The notes beneath the pieces were generated by a model, which did no database searches, had not been told where the DNA came from, and worked only from the letters and a program-made list of their open reading frames with translations. The position numbers were made by a program, and so were the translations under genes. 64,000 nucleotides of DNA. It comes from Sisyra terminalis. Its lineage: Eukaryota; Arthropoda; Insecta; Neuroptera; Sisyridae. Shown here piece after piece: positions 46,217-58,363 of the stretch. The DNA lies in assembly GCA_958496175.1 (NCBI GenBank), contig OY292278.1, positions 7,006,001-7,070,000 of the forward strand, given 5' to 3'. The number at the start of each line of letters is the position of its first letter. Positions within the stretch are counted from its first letter, which is position 1.

Positions 46217-46930
46217 TTAATAATAAATACTTATAACTCGATGAAATGGAATGTTTTGGATTTGGTCGGCGATTTCTCGCCGCAATTCCCACAGGTATTG
46301 GTCTAATAGAATTGAATTTATGTTGGCAGTTAATTGAGGATAGTGCTGGTGTAACCATTGATTTAAGAGTTCGATGGCGTGGATACTGCAACCTCGAATT
46401 TCTATTTCAAATTTATGTCCACTCGGTAAAATTGTTTCGGCTTGTAATTGTTGCATTAGTTCGTCGGAGTACTCCAAAACGTGGAAATAGTTGAGAATTT
46501 GTGGTACACGATAATCGGCGAACATGGTGATTTGGTGGATGTCATGAAAATTGGCCAGATCGGCGATTTGTTGCAATTCTTTGGTGGTTTCACAGTCTTG
46601 ATAACACGACCAAACATCAGCGACTAGAATTTGTGCTCTTTTGTAGAACGAAATTTTTTTGGTATGGAAAACCGTTTCGTCTCGAAAACATGGAAAGTTT
46701 TCAACGATTATTTGTAAAAGTTTTACGGCCGATTTGTTGGATTGTTGCAAGCATGTTTTGAATGTTCCGTTGAATTTCTCCAGCAAAATTGTTCCGATTT
46801 CGTTGAGCATTTGGATACGTTGGTCCAGCAGTGGAATCTGGGCGATTTTGTCGTCCGATTCGAAGATCTTTTCGGCATCGTTTCGCGTCAATTTTGATAA
46901 GAACTTGGCGTCGAGAATGTCGATTTGGTT
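46217..46930 (-). CDS. QNG1: QNG1 exon 3
   Basis: Acceptor TTCTGTACAG, then 237 codons to TAA at 46219-46217. It carries the catalytic-domain motifs K-R-A-Q-I-L-V-A-D and F-A-D-Y-R-V-P-Q. The frame is open upstream of the acceptor by chance. Confidence 0.93.
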   Translation of the reverse strand, partial: NQIDILDAKFLSKLTRNDAEKIFESDDKIAQIPLLDQRIQMLNEIGTILLEKFNGTFKTCLQQSNKSAVKLLQIIVENFPCFRDETVFHTKKISFYKRAQILVADVWSCYQDCETTKELQQIADLANFHDIHQITMFADYRVPQILNYFHVLEYSDELMQQLQAETILPSGHKFEIEIRGCSIHAIELLNQWLHQHYPQLTANINSILLDQYLWELRREIADQIQNIPFHRVISIYY

Positions 46931-47943
46931 CTGTACAGAAGTAAGGGTAAAGTGTGTCATTTGAGAACTTGTTTTTTTCGTGTTTAAAATAAAAATATAA
47001 TTCATCATGCAAAAATATTACACATACATGCGCGTCTTTTGAAATATGACGCATAAATAACGTGTACCATTTGAATATGGATGGCATGATAAATAAAACA
47101 ACACATGTGACTATGTCTCAGTATATGTATGTGTGTTTTCGATTACGACATAAGCGAATGAAGAAACATGAAGTAGTAAAGATGTTTTATAAATAAAATA
47201 ATAGTAATAATAAAATGTTACTGACCCTCATGGCCCGATTGATAGCGGCACATAATCCAAAATAACCAGTTTCGCTATCGACTCTCCAACGTGTTTCTGC
47301 ATCCCCAACGTCTTGAAAATTTCGCATCGATTCATTTTCGTTAAGTTTTGGAGTCCAAAAACAAAAATTCAATGTATCCACCACAAAGATCCAATCAATG
47401 GCCCACGTATCACTCGGCTTCGGATGAACATCGACATTGCAGAACTCTGATTTCTTCATGTACCCATCTCTAATCCGTTCAACAATCTGAAAAAATATTC
47501 CATCCCATTAATTATTCCAATTTTACTGTCCATCATCCTCGATTATGCAAACCTAGCACACAATTTACTCTAAAAATCTCCCACCATATTACAAAATTTG
47601 ATTTGAAAACCACCAAAATTTCAAGCCAAACCAGCGGCAAATATCCACCAAAAAAAAAAAAATCAAAAATGCCGCCGCGAAGCGGCATTCATTTGTTTAA
47701 ATATTCAAAACATTCACCAACAATTAAAGATTCATTCTATAATTCATAACACTGCACATTTGCATAAAATATGCATTGATTCGTTCAATATCAACGATAT
47801 TTGTTAACACGTGCTAATAGTGATAAGAGATAACCTCTCTCACGTACCTTTTCCCCCAAATTTTTTATTCCATCTTCGCAAATTTTTACATTCTCGGCCT
47901 GTTCACTGACAAACTTTCCCGACTCTCGAGGATTCAGCACCAT
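46217..47943 (-). CDS. QNG1: queuosine salvage protein (queuosine 5'-phosphate N-glycosylase)
   Basis: Three exons, 47943-47848, 47486-47226 and 46930-46217, join in phase 0 to give 356 aa (human about 341). The family (DUF2419, formerly C9orf64) releases the base queuine from queuosine 5'-phosphate so that tRNA-guanine transglycosylase can insert it in tRNA; animals depend on queuine salvaged from food and microbes. Recognised from L-N-P-R-E-S-x-K-F near the start, W-A-I-D-W-I-F-V-V-D-T-L-N-F at 60-73, K-R-A-Q-I-L-V-A-D at 216-224, F-A-D-Y-R-V-P-Q at 256-263 and I-L-P-S-G near 286. The F-A-D-Y-R-V-P block is a family hallmark. No break is visible, so the gene should be functional. It is convergent with the main gene. 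Confidence 0.95.
47226..47486 (-). CDS. QNG1: QNG1 exon 2
   Basis: 87 codons between acceptor TTTTTTCAG and donor GAGG|GTCAGT, phase 0 both ends. It contains W-A-I-D-W-I-F-V-V-D-T-L-N-F-C-F-W and the G-Y-x-x-L-C-A-A-I-N-R-A stretch. Exon 1 is 361 bases upstream, across an intron with a small GCCGC/GCGGC hairpin (47671-47687). Confidence 0.9.
47848..47943 (-). CDS. QNG1: QNG1 exon 1
   Basis: ATG at 47943-47941; 32 codons to donor GAAAAG|GTACGT. It encodes the family N-terminus L-N-P-R-E-S-G-K-F-V-S-E. The start is fixed by this match. Confidence 0.9.
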
Positions 47944-48019
47944 TAAAATTGATTTGATATTTCAATGAGAAATAACAAGACCATTGAGATTCAAACCACA
48001 CTAAATTGGACTAAATTAG

Positions 48020-48704
48020 TTACGGAAAAAAAACGTGCTGATCTACTTTTAACGAAAGATAAATGTTCCTAAATATCCACCAACTTTTCAGTACAAGTTG
48101 CTTCCAAGATAAATAAAGAGTTTGGCCGGGTCTTTCTGGTTTTTTTCGACCAGAAATTCGATTTAAGGTTTTGGGTTTTAGAAGAGAATTTACTAAATGT
48201 TGAGGAATCAACTTGTTTCAAGGTTTTTTTTGATTATTTCATTCGTATTCAATTGTAATTGAATAACACATGTTATTTTAAAAATAATTCTACACATTTA
48301 ATGCAATTATGAACTGCAATAAACTTATTAGTACAAATCTAAATCACAATTGATGCATTTGTGCAAAATTTTTCCATTTTTAGTAATAAAAATCACTAAA
48401 AATAAAATTCCACTGCACAAACTTTGATTTGTATAGTTTTTAAAACAAGAACCCAGAAATTTATAAGCCAATAATTGATTTAAAGATATTTAAAACCAAG
48501 TTGTTTATATCTCAAATATGCATATATTTCATGCAAGATTACAACTTCATTTTTTTAAAAAATCATGAAGAAACTTAATTCAAATGATCCTCAAGGATGA
48601 GAAAATAAACCATCAATGTTCCACCAAATACTTTGACCAATTTCCATCATCATCATCATCATCCAAATCCACTGATGACATTAGTCCAGCAACCTTAATC
48701 TATC
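48020..48704. other. AT-rich intergenic sequence
   Basis: Upstream of QNG1. No promoter motif that can be defended, no gene. Confidence 0.5.
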
Positions 48705-48921
48705 TAGAGTTACCAATTTTAAAAGATTCAGAAAGTCAGGAGATCTTATGCCTTAATCCGGAGAGATGCATTTAATAAAAAGAAGAAGATATATTTACAA
48801 GAAAAAGTATTCAAAATAAAAACAAAAATCCTTTTTTTTTTGGTATAAACTCGAGTCTGGAGAAAGCTTAATTTTTTAGGAGTAATTTTTCCGGACTAAA
48901 ACTGGAGAGTTGGTAACCCTA
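48705..48921. mobile_element. hAT-like MITE, copy 1
   Basis: Ends TAGAGTTACCAA and TTGGTAACCCTA are inverted, and the 8 bases AATCTATC flank both sides exactly (48697-48704, 48922-48929). 217 bp. The second copy is at 50205 in opposite orientation. It has no transposase; the mover is inferred from the 8-bp duplication. Confidence 0.9.
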
Positions 48922-49058
48922 AATCTATCAAACGATTAATAAGAAAAGCGCTGCATGACCTATCAAATGCTTAAGAAAAACACCAATGCAAGTGTTCTCT
49001 ACCATGCTCAATTTCTGCCATTAACTTGGATAAAAGAACCATAACCCTGATGGCCAGT

Positions 49059-49387
49059 CAGTGGCGTAGCTACCTAGGGGCTAGGCGGGGCAGTGCCCCG
49101 GGGCCCTCAAGCTCAGGGGGCCCTCGAATCCTTACCATAAATCTCGATCGAATTGAAATTTTGGAAATTTCTCCTACACCAAGTATTAATTGCAATTTAT
49201 GTTGTTACTGTTTAATATTTTTATTACCTGCCATGCAGTGCAGAAAAAAGTGCTTAAGTAGCTTAGCATTTTTAAAGTATTTGTATATTTCATATTTTTA
49301 TTTGATAAAACCTAATCAGTTTACATAGCAGTGGGGCCCCATTTTTTAATTTGCCCCCGGGCCCTTGGTTACCTAGCTACGCCACTG
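49059..49387. mobile_element. hAT MITE (329 bp)
   Basis: Ends CAGTGGCGTAGCTACCTAG and its inverted partner, flanked by TGGCCAGT / TGGCCAAT (7 of 8). The subterminal GC-rich blocks (GGGGCCC) and interior match the longer copy at 58364, from which it differs by a large internal deletion joining TTGGAAATTT to CTCCTACACC. Confidence 0.93.
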
Positions 49388-50204
49388 TGGCCAATATAAG
49401 ATTAATAACATGTAAATGATCGGAAAACGTTTAATTTTTAGAAAAACGAACTGATTTCCTAAAAGAATAGTTCTTTGTCAATGCATTTTAAACCAAAAGC
49501 ACGAAAAGTATACCATTTTACAATATGTAGAAATACCGTTTAATTTTTTTTTTTACAAATTTTGCTTAAATTAATTTCAAAATTATCTCAAGACCTTTAA
49601 CTTAACGTGATAAGATCATTTTTTTTTCTCCAAAGTTATCTTTTGACTGCTCCAATATGATGACGAATTGGATTTTTTTCTGTGGACAATTTTCACCTCA
49701 AAAAATAAATAAAAATAATTTCTTTTAGAACATATGTTATTTTCTACTAAATTCTAAAGTTTTGGAATCACTTTAAACTAAATTCCTTCAAAATCTATCA
49801 ATAAATAGAACTATAATCCTTTAAAGTGATTAGCATTTTTTACCTTAAATTTTTAACGTTGTAATTGCAACTTTATGAGTAACCAAATATTTTTTTTTTC
49901 ATAAAATATAATTCAATCATTCTTTTAAATATTAATAAATGCTTTTCAAAGTCTGTGACGTTAGAAGAATGAAAAATAAAAGTTTCCAACCAGTGATTTA
50001 ACAACATACACTCTTCTAGAATTACCACTTGTATATACTGCGAAAAACTACAACTAATTTCATTGAAGGAACTAAATTTTGAGCTGGATTCTCTTCCTTA
50101 AAATTAAAATAAGAAATTAGCAAATAATAAATTACAAAAAGACACAAAATTTCGTTTTAGATTTGATCAAACTAATTGAGATTCAAAATATATCCGATTA
50201 TTGC

Positions 50205-50412
50205 TAGGCTTACCAACTCTCCAATTTTAGTCCGGACACTCCTGAAAAATTAAGCTTTCTCCAGACTCAAGTTTGTACAAAAAAATGGATTTTTTGTTTT
50301 TATTTTGAACACTTTTTCTTGTAAATATATCTTCTTCTTTTTATTAAATTCATTTCTCCGGATTAAGGCATAAGATCTCCAGACTTTCTGAAATTTAGAA
50401 TTGGTAACTCTA
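50205..50412. mobile_element. hAT-like MITE, copy 2 (inverted)
   Basis: Starts TAGGCTTACCAACTC, ends GGTAACTCTA, flanked by ATTATTGC / TTTATTGC. It is the reverse complement of 48705-48921 along its whole length, about 208 bp. The two copies lie 1.5 kb apart on either side of the 49059 hAT MITE. Confidence 0.9.
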
Positions 50413-53400
50413 TTTATTGCCAATAGATGCTGGTACTTATAAGCCAGAAGTAGTAATCCTCCTCTGGAAATCTAAAAAAATTATAATTTAATTACTTATA
50501 ATTAAAACATTGTCCGTACAATTTTCGTCCCTTATTTCCTTTAATAAAAGATGAAATTACCAAAAATTTTATCAATTTCTGTCACCTGATACAATTGCAT
50601 ACAAAAGTCTAAGTTTTCTTTTAAATCCTTGAAAATTTTAACTCAACAATTTGTGGGTCATTAAAATTTATATTTCTTTAGAATTCGGAGAAATTGGATT
50701 AAAATTTACTGATTTTGGGTTACCTAAGCATTCAATGCATGCATCGTAAATCCCCATTCAAAAACCAGAGGTAGTTTTACAAGGATCTTTTAACAGGGAT
50801 CAGATAAGGTCATAGAAAAATGCATGAAACAAATTTACAATTACCAGTTTATCTTAACTTTAAATATCAATTAAATATTTGAGAATACAAAGAACCAAAC
50901 TGTGAAATTTAATTTACAAACGAACGAAAAAAAAAAGTTTAAACAAAACTTTCAAAATTTAATTCATAATTACATAATGAAATTGTGTACTCTCATAATT
51001 TATGAAAATTTAAATGTCATAAACACATTATTATTGTTCTATACGTTTAAAAATAAACGAAATTAATGTAATAATTTCCATTTATCTTTTCATTTAACGA
51101 CAAGTAAGGCCATTTGATTACGGCATTCCTAATTTGGCCGAAATGGTAAAAATTTTCCCCACAAATATTGTGACGATTTAACATTGTTAATTATCTAAAG
51201 TTTTCTAATTCAAAATGAATTGTTTTAGAAGGAAAATAAATATCTAAAAATATCCTCTTTGCCTTGTCGTTTATTTATCGTTAATTTTTATTTTTCTTGT
51301 CAACGATAAAGATGATTCATTTTACTGATAGTTTATTGAGAATGAATAAAATTTATATAAATCATACAATAGAGTGTAACCTTGCAAATTTTTTTCTTAA
51401 AATGGAATATTTTAAAAGCGGAATTTGTGAAATGTAATCGTATGATAGGGTCAAATGTACAATTGTGTTCAGGATGGAAGATTTGGTAAAAGATTAATTC
51501 ACTTGTAACATAATACATTTTTCCTTTTAGGCTTGTAATTCACAAATTTAAATTTCACGATCCGGAATCACACAAAAAAAGTTGTATTGACATTAGCTGA
51601 ACAATAAATAATTTAAGGAAAGTCTAAACGATTGAAAAGTTTTCAATTGAAATGTCGTAATGGGTAAAGTAAGGGATAAAAAGGTCTCATTTATCAAGGA
51701 AAACGGCATGGCTGTGACTGATTTAAGGGATGATTTATTGAAGAGGGAAATATCAGGTACTGACCCGGAAATAAAAGTGAGAAATTTGCAAAAAAAAATA
51801 TGAGGGATTCAAAGATAATAATGCTGAATTTCCAAAATGTTTGATTTAAAAGTTTTAATCTTATGAAGGTGATTTTTAAGATGTTAACGTTGGGAATTTC
51901 AGAATCGAAATTACACTTTTTCCTCATTTCAAATCCATTTAACGTCTGAAACTTATTCCGTTGAATTCTGCGATTCCGGTAATGTTCTTGACCTGTGTGA
52001 CATCTGCCTAAAAATCAAAAGGATTAAATTATCAATTTATTAGCACTACCAATCCATCAATTAACGAAGAACCTTTGCGGAAACCACTAACCAAAAAAAA
52101 AAAAAAAAACACGAAAAATACCAAGGACAACTCCAAAAAAAATATATGTTAGGTATTGTTGTTGTAATTTCTTAATTAGACATGAAATATATTGGCTTTT
52201 AAAGCCTTTTTACTACAAATTTTTAAGTGAATACGATAAAGAGAAAGACGAGCCACTAATTTATGCAAATGGTATTTAAACTAAAAACACATGTAATTTT
52301 TTTAATCGAAGGGCAAATTAGTTTCTAATTTTATACTAAATTTGATTAATTGTTTGTTTATCTATATGTTTTTTCGATTTGTATTTTAAACGTGAAAACA
52401 TTAATCAAATCAATCGATATTTACCAATTCTGAAATTAATCTGTGATACCCACAACTTCGTTTGCAATGAAAAGACATTTTAAAGTAAAACTTAAAAATT
52501 AAAATTTCTGATTTACATTTTTCTATGAAAATCAAAATTGGTTTTTGATATTTTCAAAGAAATTGTTTCTTTGAAAACAGAGACCTTGAGAAATGTTTTT
52601 TTTTTCAGGTAAGTCATAAATTTGTGGTCGACATGTTTCCAGAGTATGTAAATTGTATAATTTTCGATATAAATACATGTACCAAGTATTGCAAGTATGC
52701 GATATCAATGAATTTGATTATGAAAGTAACCATAAACAAGATAATGCATCATATTATCTGAAGATAATGTCGAGTGTTGTATTGTCCCAAAGAAACCACC
52801 TGAAGCCATTTCCATTTGCGTCTCATTGATGCCCATCCATATACCCTAAAAGATATATTCAACACACAAAGACTCCCATTATTATGCAATAAAAATATAT
52901 ATATAATAATTGATTTGTCGTTATCCTAAAAGGTCACACGTTTTCATTAAACAATTTCAAAATTAAATGAAATTAATCGACTGTCCCAACGATTTTGGTG
53001 TTTCGACAAAAAAAAATCGCCCACGCAAAAAAAGCCGGCGAAAAAAGGCAATTACATATTGTAAACGAGAATCTATAATTACAGTGAAGTTCCAGCCGCT
53101 TCATCTGCAAATTAATTATTGATTAATTCTACATATTACAATTTTATTACCGCACTTTTAAACGTCTTACTTAATCTCGCATGGATCCAAGGGCTCCAAA
53201 ACGTATTCAATGTGGAGAATTTGAAATTTCATTTCAATATCGACATATCAATTGGCATTTAATTTCTGTTGTGGCTCTTTTTTATTGAGCTTTTTTGACA
53301 ATTAAACAATAATGGTTAATAAATGCGGTATTTAATCTGGGTAAACCGGTATTTAACATTTGTACAACAGGCCTGCGGCCAGAAGAAATCCAGAGTCAAT

Positions 53401-55218
53401 AAATTACCTTTATATTTAGATATTAGTGTCTGTATTTGTTCGGATTTTTTCGCTTACAAAATCTGTAAAACATTCATTAAATTAACACGAACTTATAAGA
53501 TGAAATCTATTATTACTTTTGTATGACATGAAGAGTATTATTTTTCTGATTAAATAAAAATGATTCAATTTACTTGATTTTCAGAAAAAAATAGTTAAAT
53601 TATTATCGACAATATTTTTAAAATAATTTGCTGAAGTTTTAAAGGAAAGATTTAGAAAAAATGGTCACAAATGATAGACAAAGATCTATTTGGCTCCAGA
53701 AAATAAATCCAAAGAAGTTTTTGGTCAATTACCTCGAAAAAATTAAGGAAAACTTTTGGATGAATCCATTTTAGGAAATTGACGAATTTTCCTCGAAGAA
53801 TTCAAGTTGATTGGAGGTACAGACGATTCCAAAACACCTAGAAAACAGAGATCTTCCCTCAGGATACTATTGATCATTCACGACGTTTGATATTCCCGTG
53901 GAGTGGTTGGCAAATTGGGTCATGGAAGAATACAAAGATTTTGCAATTGATCCACAAATCATTAAAATCATCAAAATCGCTGACATCTTCGTAAGGCGTT
54001 GACGAATTCGGAAAAGAATCTACAAATGATATTTAATCGTTATTGTTTATCATTGGAGGAAATTTTGGAACATATTATCAACATAATAGTATGGAAAGCA
54101 AATACAGCAGGAACAATGGTCTAACTAAAATAATTAAGGTCAAGAAAAACCACTTTAATGTCTAAAACAGGTATGAAACAAAACCATCCCTAAATACCTG
54201 AACACCTGAGCTGAAGGTGCTAAACTTCTGGAGGTCTCAAAATAATGATTTAAAAATCATAGTGTAGCATAAAAAAATATAAGTTTCGGTTCGTTTAGAA
54301 ATGTAACAAACAAAATAAAACATGTAAATATGATTAATAATGAATATTTGAAAATTTAAAATAACTGGACTTTGATATTTAGATGATATTCAAAAGTTGA
54401 TTGTTTGAAAATTTCATAACAATGCAATTTTTGAAATTTCAATACATAAAACGAAAGCTATTATCGTCTTTATTAATGTTTTCAACTAATTTTTCACAAC
54501 TACATGCAATTTCTAACGAAAAAATAGATACTTGAACAAATATTTTGTATGAAAATTTATTTAGAAGATGTTGTGCTGGTTCATTATTATTTATTTATCA
54601 TTTTTCTATCTTTTGGGTAATTTTTATTGTTCTCAACTTCCTTTGCATTGCTCAATGATTAATAAGATTTTTTTTATAGTTTAACAAAAAAAAAAAAAAA
54701 ATTACTGCGGTATGTGAATTGGAACTTCCTCCGGGTCGGAATACCCAGAACTCAAAGACCTCGTCAGAGCCAAGAATTAACGCATAAAACTTCGCTAAAA
54801 ATTCAATTTATACACAGAAAACAGAAAAGCAAATATCCTGAAACCTAAATTTATGTAAAAGAAGGTAATAAAATTTTAAAACATTTGATATCATCTAATT
54901 TTCGTTATACGATCAAAAATTGGTTTTCTTAAAATTGGTCATCCGCCATGCAAGACTACAACGTCATTTTTTGATGAATCTCGATGAAAATTGGTTCAAA
55001 ATGATCCTTTACATTTTTTCTTTTGTTCAATATCCAAATTTTGCGAAAAAAAATGTTTTGTTAATTTTTGAAGCCATTTGGGGAAATGAAAGTACATGGA
55101 AAGTGAAATCCAATAATTTTAAATACCATCGCTTAATTACCGCAAAAAAACGGCATATTCTGTACAAAATTAAATTATTTAGTTTGTGCTAAAGTTGCTG
55201 AATCATAAATATTTCAAA
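50413..55218. other. AT-rich intergenic sequence, no genes recognised
   Basis: No exon can be supported. Short frames at 54920-55192 and near 53660-54010 look like eroded mobile-element coding sequence but match no family I can name. Long A/T runs at 52090 and 54685. Confidence 0.5.
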
Positions 55219-56215
55219 AAGAAGCCTTAAAGCAATTTTGCTTCACAACAATGCTTTTTATGCTTCCATTCTTGTCGATCATTCCGTACATCTCAAGGAA
55301 ACCTACATGAACTTGGAATTAGTTATTTGACAATTAAAATATAAAGACCATAGTTGGCAAGTATGCGGTGGTTTTACAATCTTGGGCATATTCCTCGGAC
55401 AACAATCTGGGTTTTCCAAATTACCTAGCTTTTTTTGTCTATGGGATAGTAGAGATCGAGAAAATCACTGGACCAAAAAAGTATTAATCTCCGAGGGAAC
55501 TTACAGTTGGCGAAAATTCCTGCATGAAAATTTAGTGCCTCTTCATAAAGTTCTTCTACCATCGCTTCACATAAAGCTGGAATTGATGAAGAAAATCCAA
55601 AAGATGGAAATTGCTTCAAATATTAAATATCAAATTGGTTGTGTTCAAAATTTACATAATATTATTTATTTTTAGTAGGATAGTGGGCATGAAAGGATGA
55701 GATCCATATACTAATTATTAATTTAGCGACACGTTTCGGTCTTTTTATTAGTATATGCTAAATTAATAATTAGTATATGGATCTACATCCTTTCATGTCC
55801 ACTATCCTACTAAAAATAAATAATATTAAATATCAAAGTTTCCAAGCCTCTCGAAGGCAAAGTTGAAGGAAGGTGTTTTTATTAGATCAGATATTAGATG
55901 GCTTATGGTTAATCCATAATTCATCACAACTATGACGGATCCTCAAAGAGAAAAATGGATTACTTTTAAAGAGGTCTTAAAGAGTTTTTTAGGCAATAAC
56001 AAAGACCCTAACAATAAACAAATTGTCAAAAGAATCTTAAAAGCATTTCAAGCTTTAAGTGTCCTAATGAGTTTAAAAGTGCATTTTCTTCATTCCCACC
56101 TCGACCACTTTCCAGAGAAAGTTAAGGAAATGTAAATGAAGATCAAGGTGAACGATTTGATCCAGATATTAAGGAGATAGAAAAAAAATACCTCGGAAGG
56201 TTCTTTTGTGAAACA
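55219..56215 (+). pseudogene. eroded multicopy mobile-element protein gene
   Basis: Plus-strand coding traces with stops and frame changes match, from memory, an unclassified protein family that is highly repeated in insect and other invertebrate genomes: G-Q-Q-S-G-F then C-L-W-D-S-R near 55400-55455, H-E-N-L-V-P-L-H-K-V-L-L-P near 55525-55560, N-C-F-K-Y at 55610, S-K-F-P-S-L across 55838, F-L-G-N-N-K near 55990, and V-H-F-L-H-S-H-L-D near 56080. A MITE at 55635 interrupts it. It is dead. Confidence 0.65.
55635..55821. mobile_element. palindromic insertion with a 16-bp flanking duplication
   Basis: The arms TAGTAGGATAGTGG...CATGAAAGGATG and their complement enclose a core with CTAATTATTAATTTA; relatives at 13848-13940. 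The 16 bases AATATTAAATATCAAA occur at 55619-55634 and again at 55822-55837, and removing one copy plus the insert restores continuity of the host relic's reading frame apart from one stop. A duplication that long is unusual for a DNA MITE. Confidence 0.75.
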
Positions 56216-56499
56216 CTTCACTAGTTTTCAATCATGAACATTTTTGGTTGATATTTTTGTAAGGAACCCAATTTTCATGGTTTGTTGTTTTTTTTTTTAA
56301 ATATTTAATTTCATTATATTTGATCAAAAAATTATGGTCGGTAAATAAGTTTTCCGGTGACGAATGTAAGCGTTTTTTTCAAGCTAACTTTTTGTAAATG
56401 TTGTTGGTATTCTTTTCCATGGTTTTATTATGCATTAATGATTCTTATTTTCTGGATACTTTTTAATATTTGATGTTTTTATTAAATTTTTTGTACTAC

Positions 56500-56528
56500 G
56501 TTTCGCCACTTTCGCAGCTTCTTCAGCT
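56500..56528 (-). ncRNA. hammerhead-like core, copy e
   Basis: Minus strand: CUGAAGA, one A, stem GCUGC/GUGGC (with wobble pairs) and loop GAAA, then GAAAC. The stem differs from every other copy but is still pairable. Confidence 0.4.
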
Positions 56529-56529
56529 A

Positions 56530-57613
56530 CTACAAACAGACAGTAACAATATTACATAATTAATGTAATAAATACTCTTAATAAAAATACCTCAATTACA
56601 AACATCAAATTTTTAAATCCTTGTAAAATAATCTTTCTCATAATAAATTTAAAATAAATAATTTTATAACAATTTTTATAAATGATTTTAGGATCGATCT
56701 TCAGCTTTTGGACAACACTTCGATACTATTAATCATCAGAGATTTATCGAAATTTTTGACAATTGATCGAAATTACATGAACAGAATCGGAGAAACTTAA
56801 ATCAAGTTAAATTAGGTAATCTATGAAAACCAAAAGTTTATATTTTTCCCTAATAGGAGTCTAAAACATATATTTAAGAATCCAAGCGGTTTCTAAATAT
56901 TGATTTTATGATTTAATAGTTCTATTTTAGAAGGTATTGAATTCTTTTACAAATTTCTCACTACTCAGTCGTTAAAAATATGTTATTTTTAGCAAAACAA
57001 ATTTAATTTTTATATTTGTACCACCATTTCCCCGTTCTACACATTTGCGTTTATTTAAATCATTAAAATTTATTACCTACAATTTGCACACTTCATTTTA
57101 TTTATAATTTCTAAAAAAAAATCCAAGATTCATGTAATAAGATTACAATATCTGATTTTCACAAGCCCATCTCTTACAATATACGATATTTACCTACATA
57201 TTATTCATTACAAGAAAAGGTAAGATCATCTTTAAAAAGTTTATTATTTTTTTTGGGCATAAATTCACGAGTTTCTCATCAATTACCCAATATGTTTCGA
57301 AAAATAAAAAATAATTAAAGCAAAGAGAAATTCGCCAACCAAAAAAAAAAAAACTTTCAATTAATTACACTTGTATTTATTCAAGCTAAATTGTCAAAGA
57401 GAGGAAAATTATCGATTATGTTTTAATGATGCATTACAACCAATTGAGGATTTATGGCCGTAAGTGGTTGTGTAGATTAACGATATTTATGAGAAAAAAA
57501 ATATAAAAAGCCATTTGGATATGACAATCAAATTATTCAACCGATTAAGAATGACTTAACGCAATGTAATAATCAGAAGCGCCGTTGCCCACCAAAAAAA
57601 AAAAAGCAATCCG
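56530..57613. other. AT-rich sequence, nothing recognised
   Basis: No gene or clear element. Confidence 0.55.
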
Positions 57614-57971
57614 TCAAAAAGCAAAAATGCAATTAGGACCCCCACAGGCCACAACACTCGAATTCCAATCATAAATCAAAAACGACTTGTTTTCATCATC
57701 TCTTCGCCAGATTTGATCTAAATTGTTAGATTGGACGTCTCGATTAGTCCTCCAGTACCACACATTACGTACGTATATGGAGAAAGAACGAAAGTTCATA
57801 CTCATATCGCAACAATTAGAGATATTCATCCATTTTGTTCAAGTGAACATGCAAATTTTATCGTCGGAAAAATGTTTACGTATATCTCGCGTATTATATA
57901 AGCCACAATTTATTGATTTTTTCGATGAGGGGTCAGCGGGGTTAGAAATTCGATTTATTCACAGTTTGTGA
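57614..57971. other. GC-richer patch with overlapping open frames on both strands
   Basis: A plus frame of 82 codons (57723-57971) and a minus frame of 71 codons (57829-57614) overlap. On the minus strand a TATATAA lies at about 57896-57902, some 70 bases upstream of that frame's ATG. Neither product resembles a family I know. It may be a small gene, an exon, or a conserved non-coding piece. Confidence 0.25.
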
Positions 57972-58363
57972 TTGATGTGTGGGAGTTTTGGGTCGAAAAG
58001 AAATGTAGTAATTCTTTTGATTCTTTCATAAACGAAGATGCGTTATTTTGTTTAGTTTTAAGAGCCAATAAATTTGACAATTTAATTATAATTGATGTGG
58101 CCACGATGGAAAATGAAAAAATCAATGAAAGATGATTGATTTTTAAAATAAAAACATTATAAAGTTAATAAATGTTAAGTTCATATAATGATTTTTATTA
58201 GAGAGTTATAACAAACTTGTTTTTTTCTTTTGCTTTTTTAGGCTCAGAGAAAAAAGTGAATGGATAGTTAATCAAAGGATGGTTTACCTCAAAAAGATCA
58301 TTTGAAGATCCAAATATGATTCCAGTTCACTGAATTAGATTACATTTGGAATATACATGCAAA

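Noticed and set aside
46246..46964. Plus-strand frames of 82 and 101 codons
   Set aside because: Antisense shadows of QNG1 exon 3.
47671..47687. GCCGC/GCGGC hairpin as a terminator
   Set aside because: It sits inside a QNG1 intron of a nuclear gene, where intrinsic hairpin terminators do not apply.
55735..55745. ACGTTTCGG as a seventh ribozyme-like core
   Set aside because: The matching CTTCNTCAG box is missing at the expected distance.
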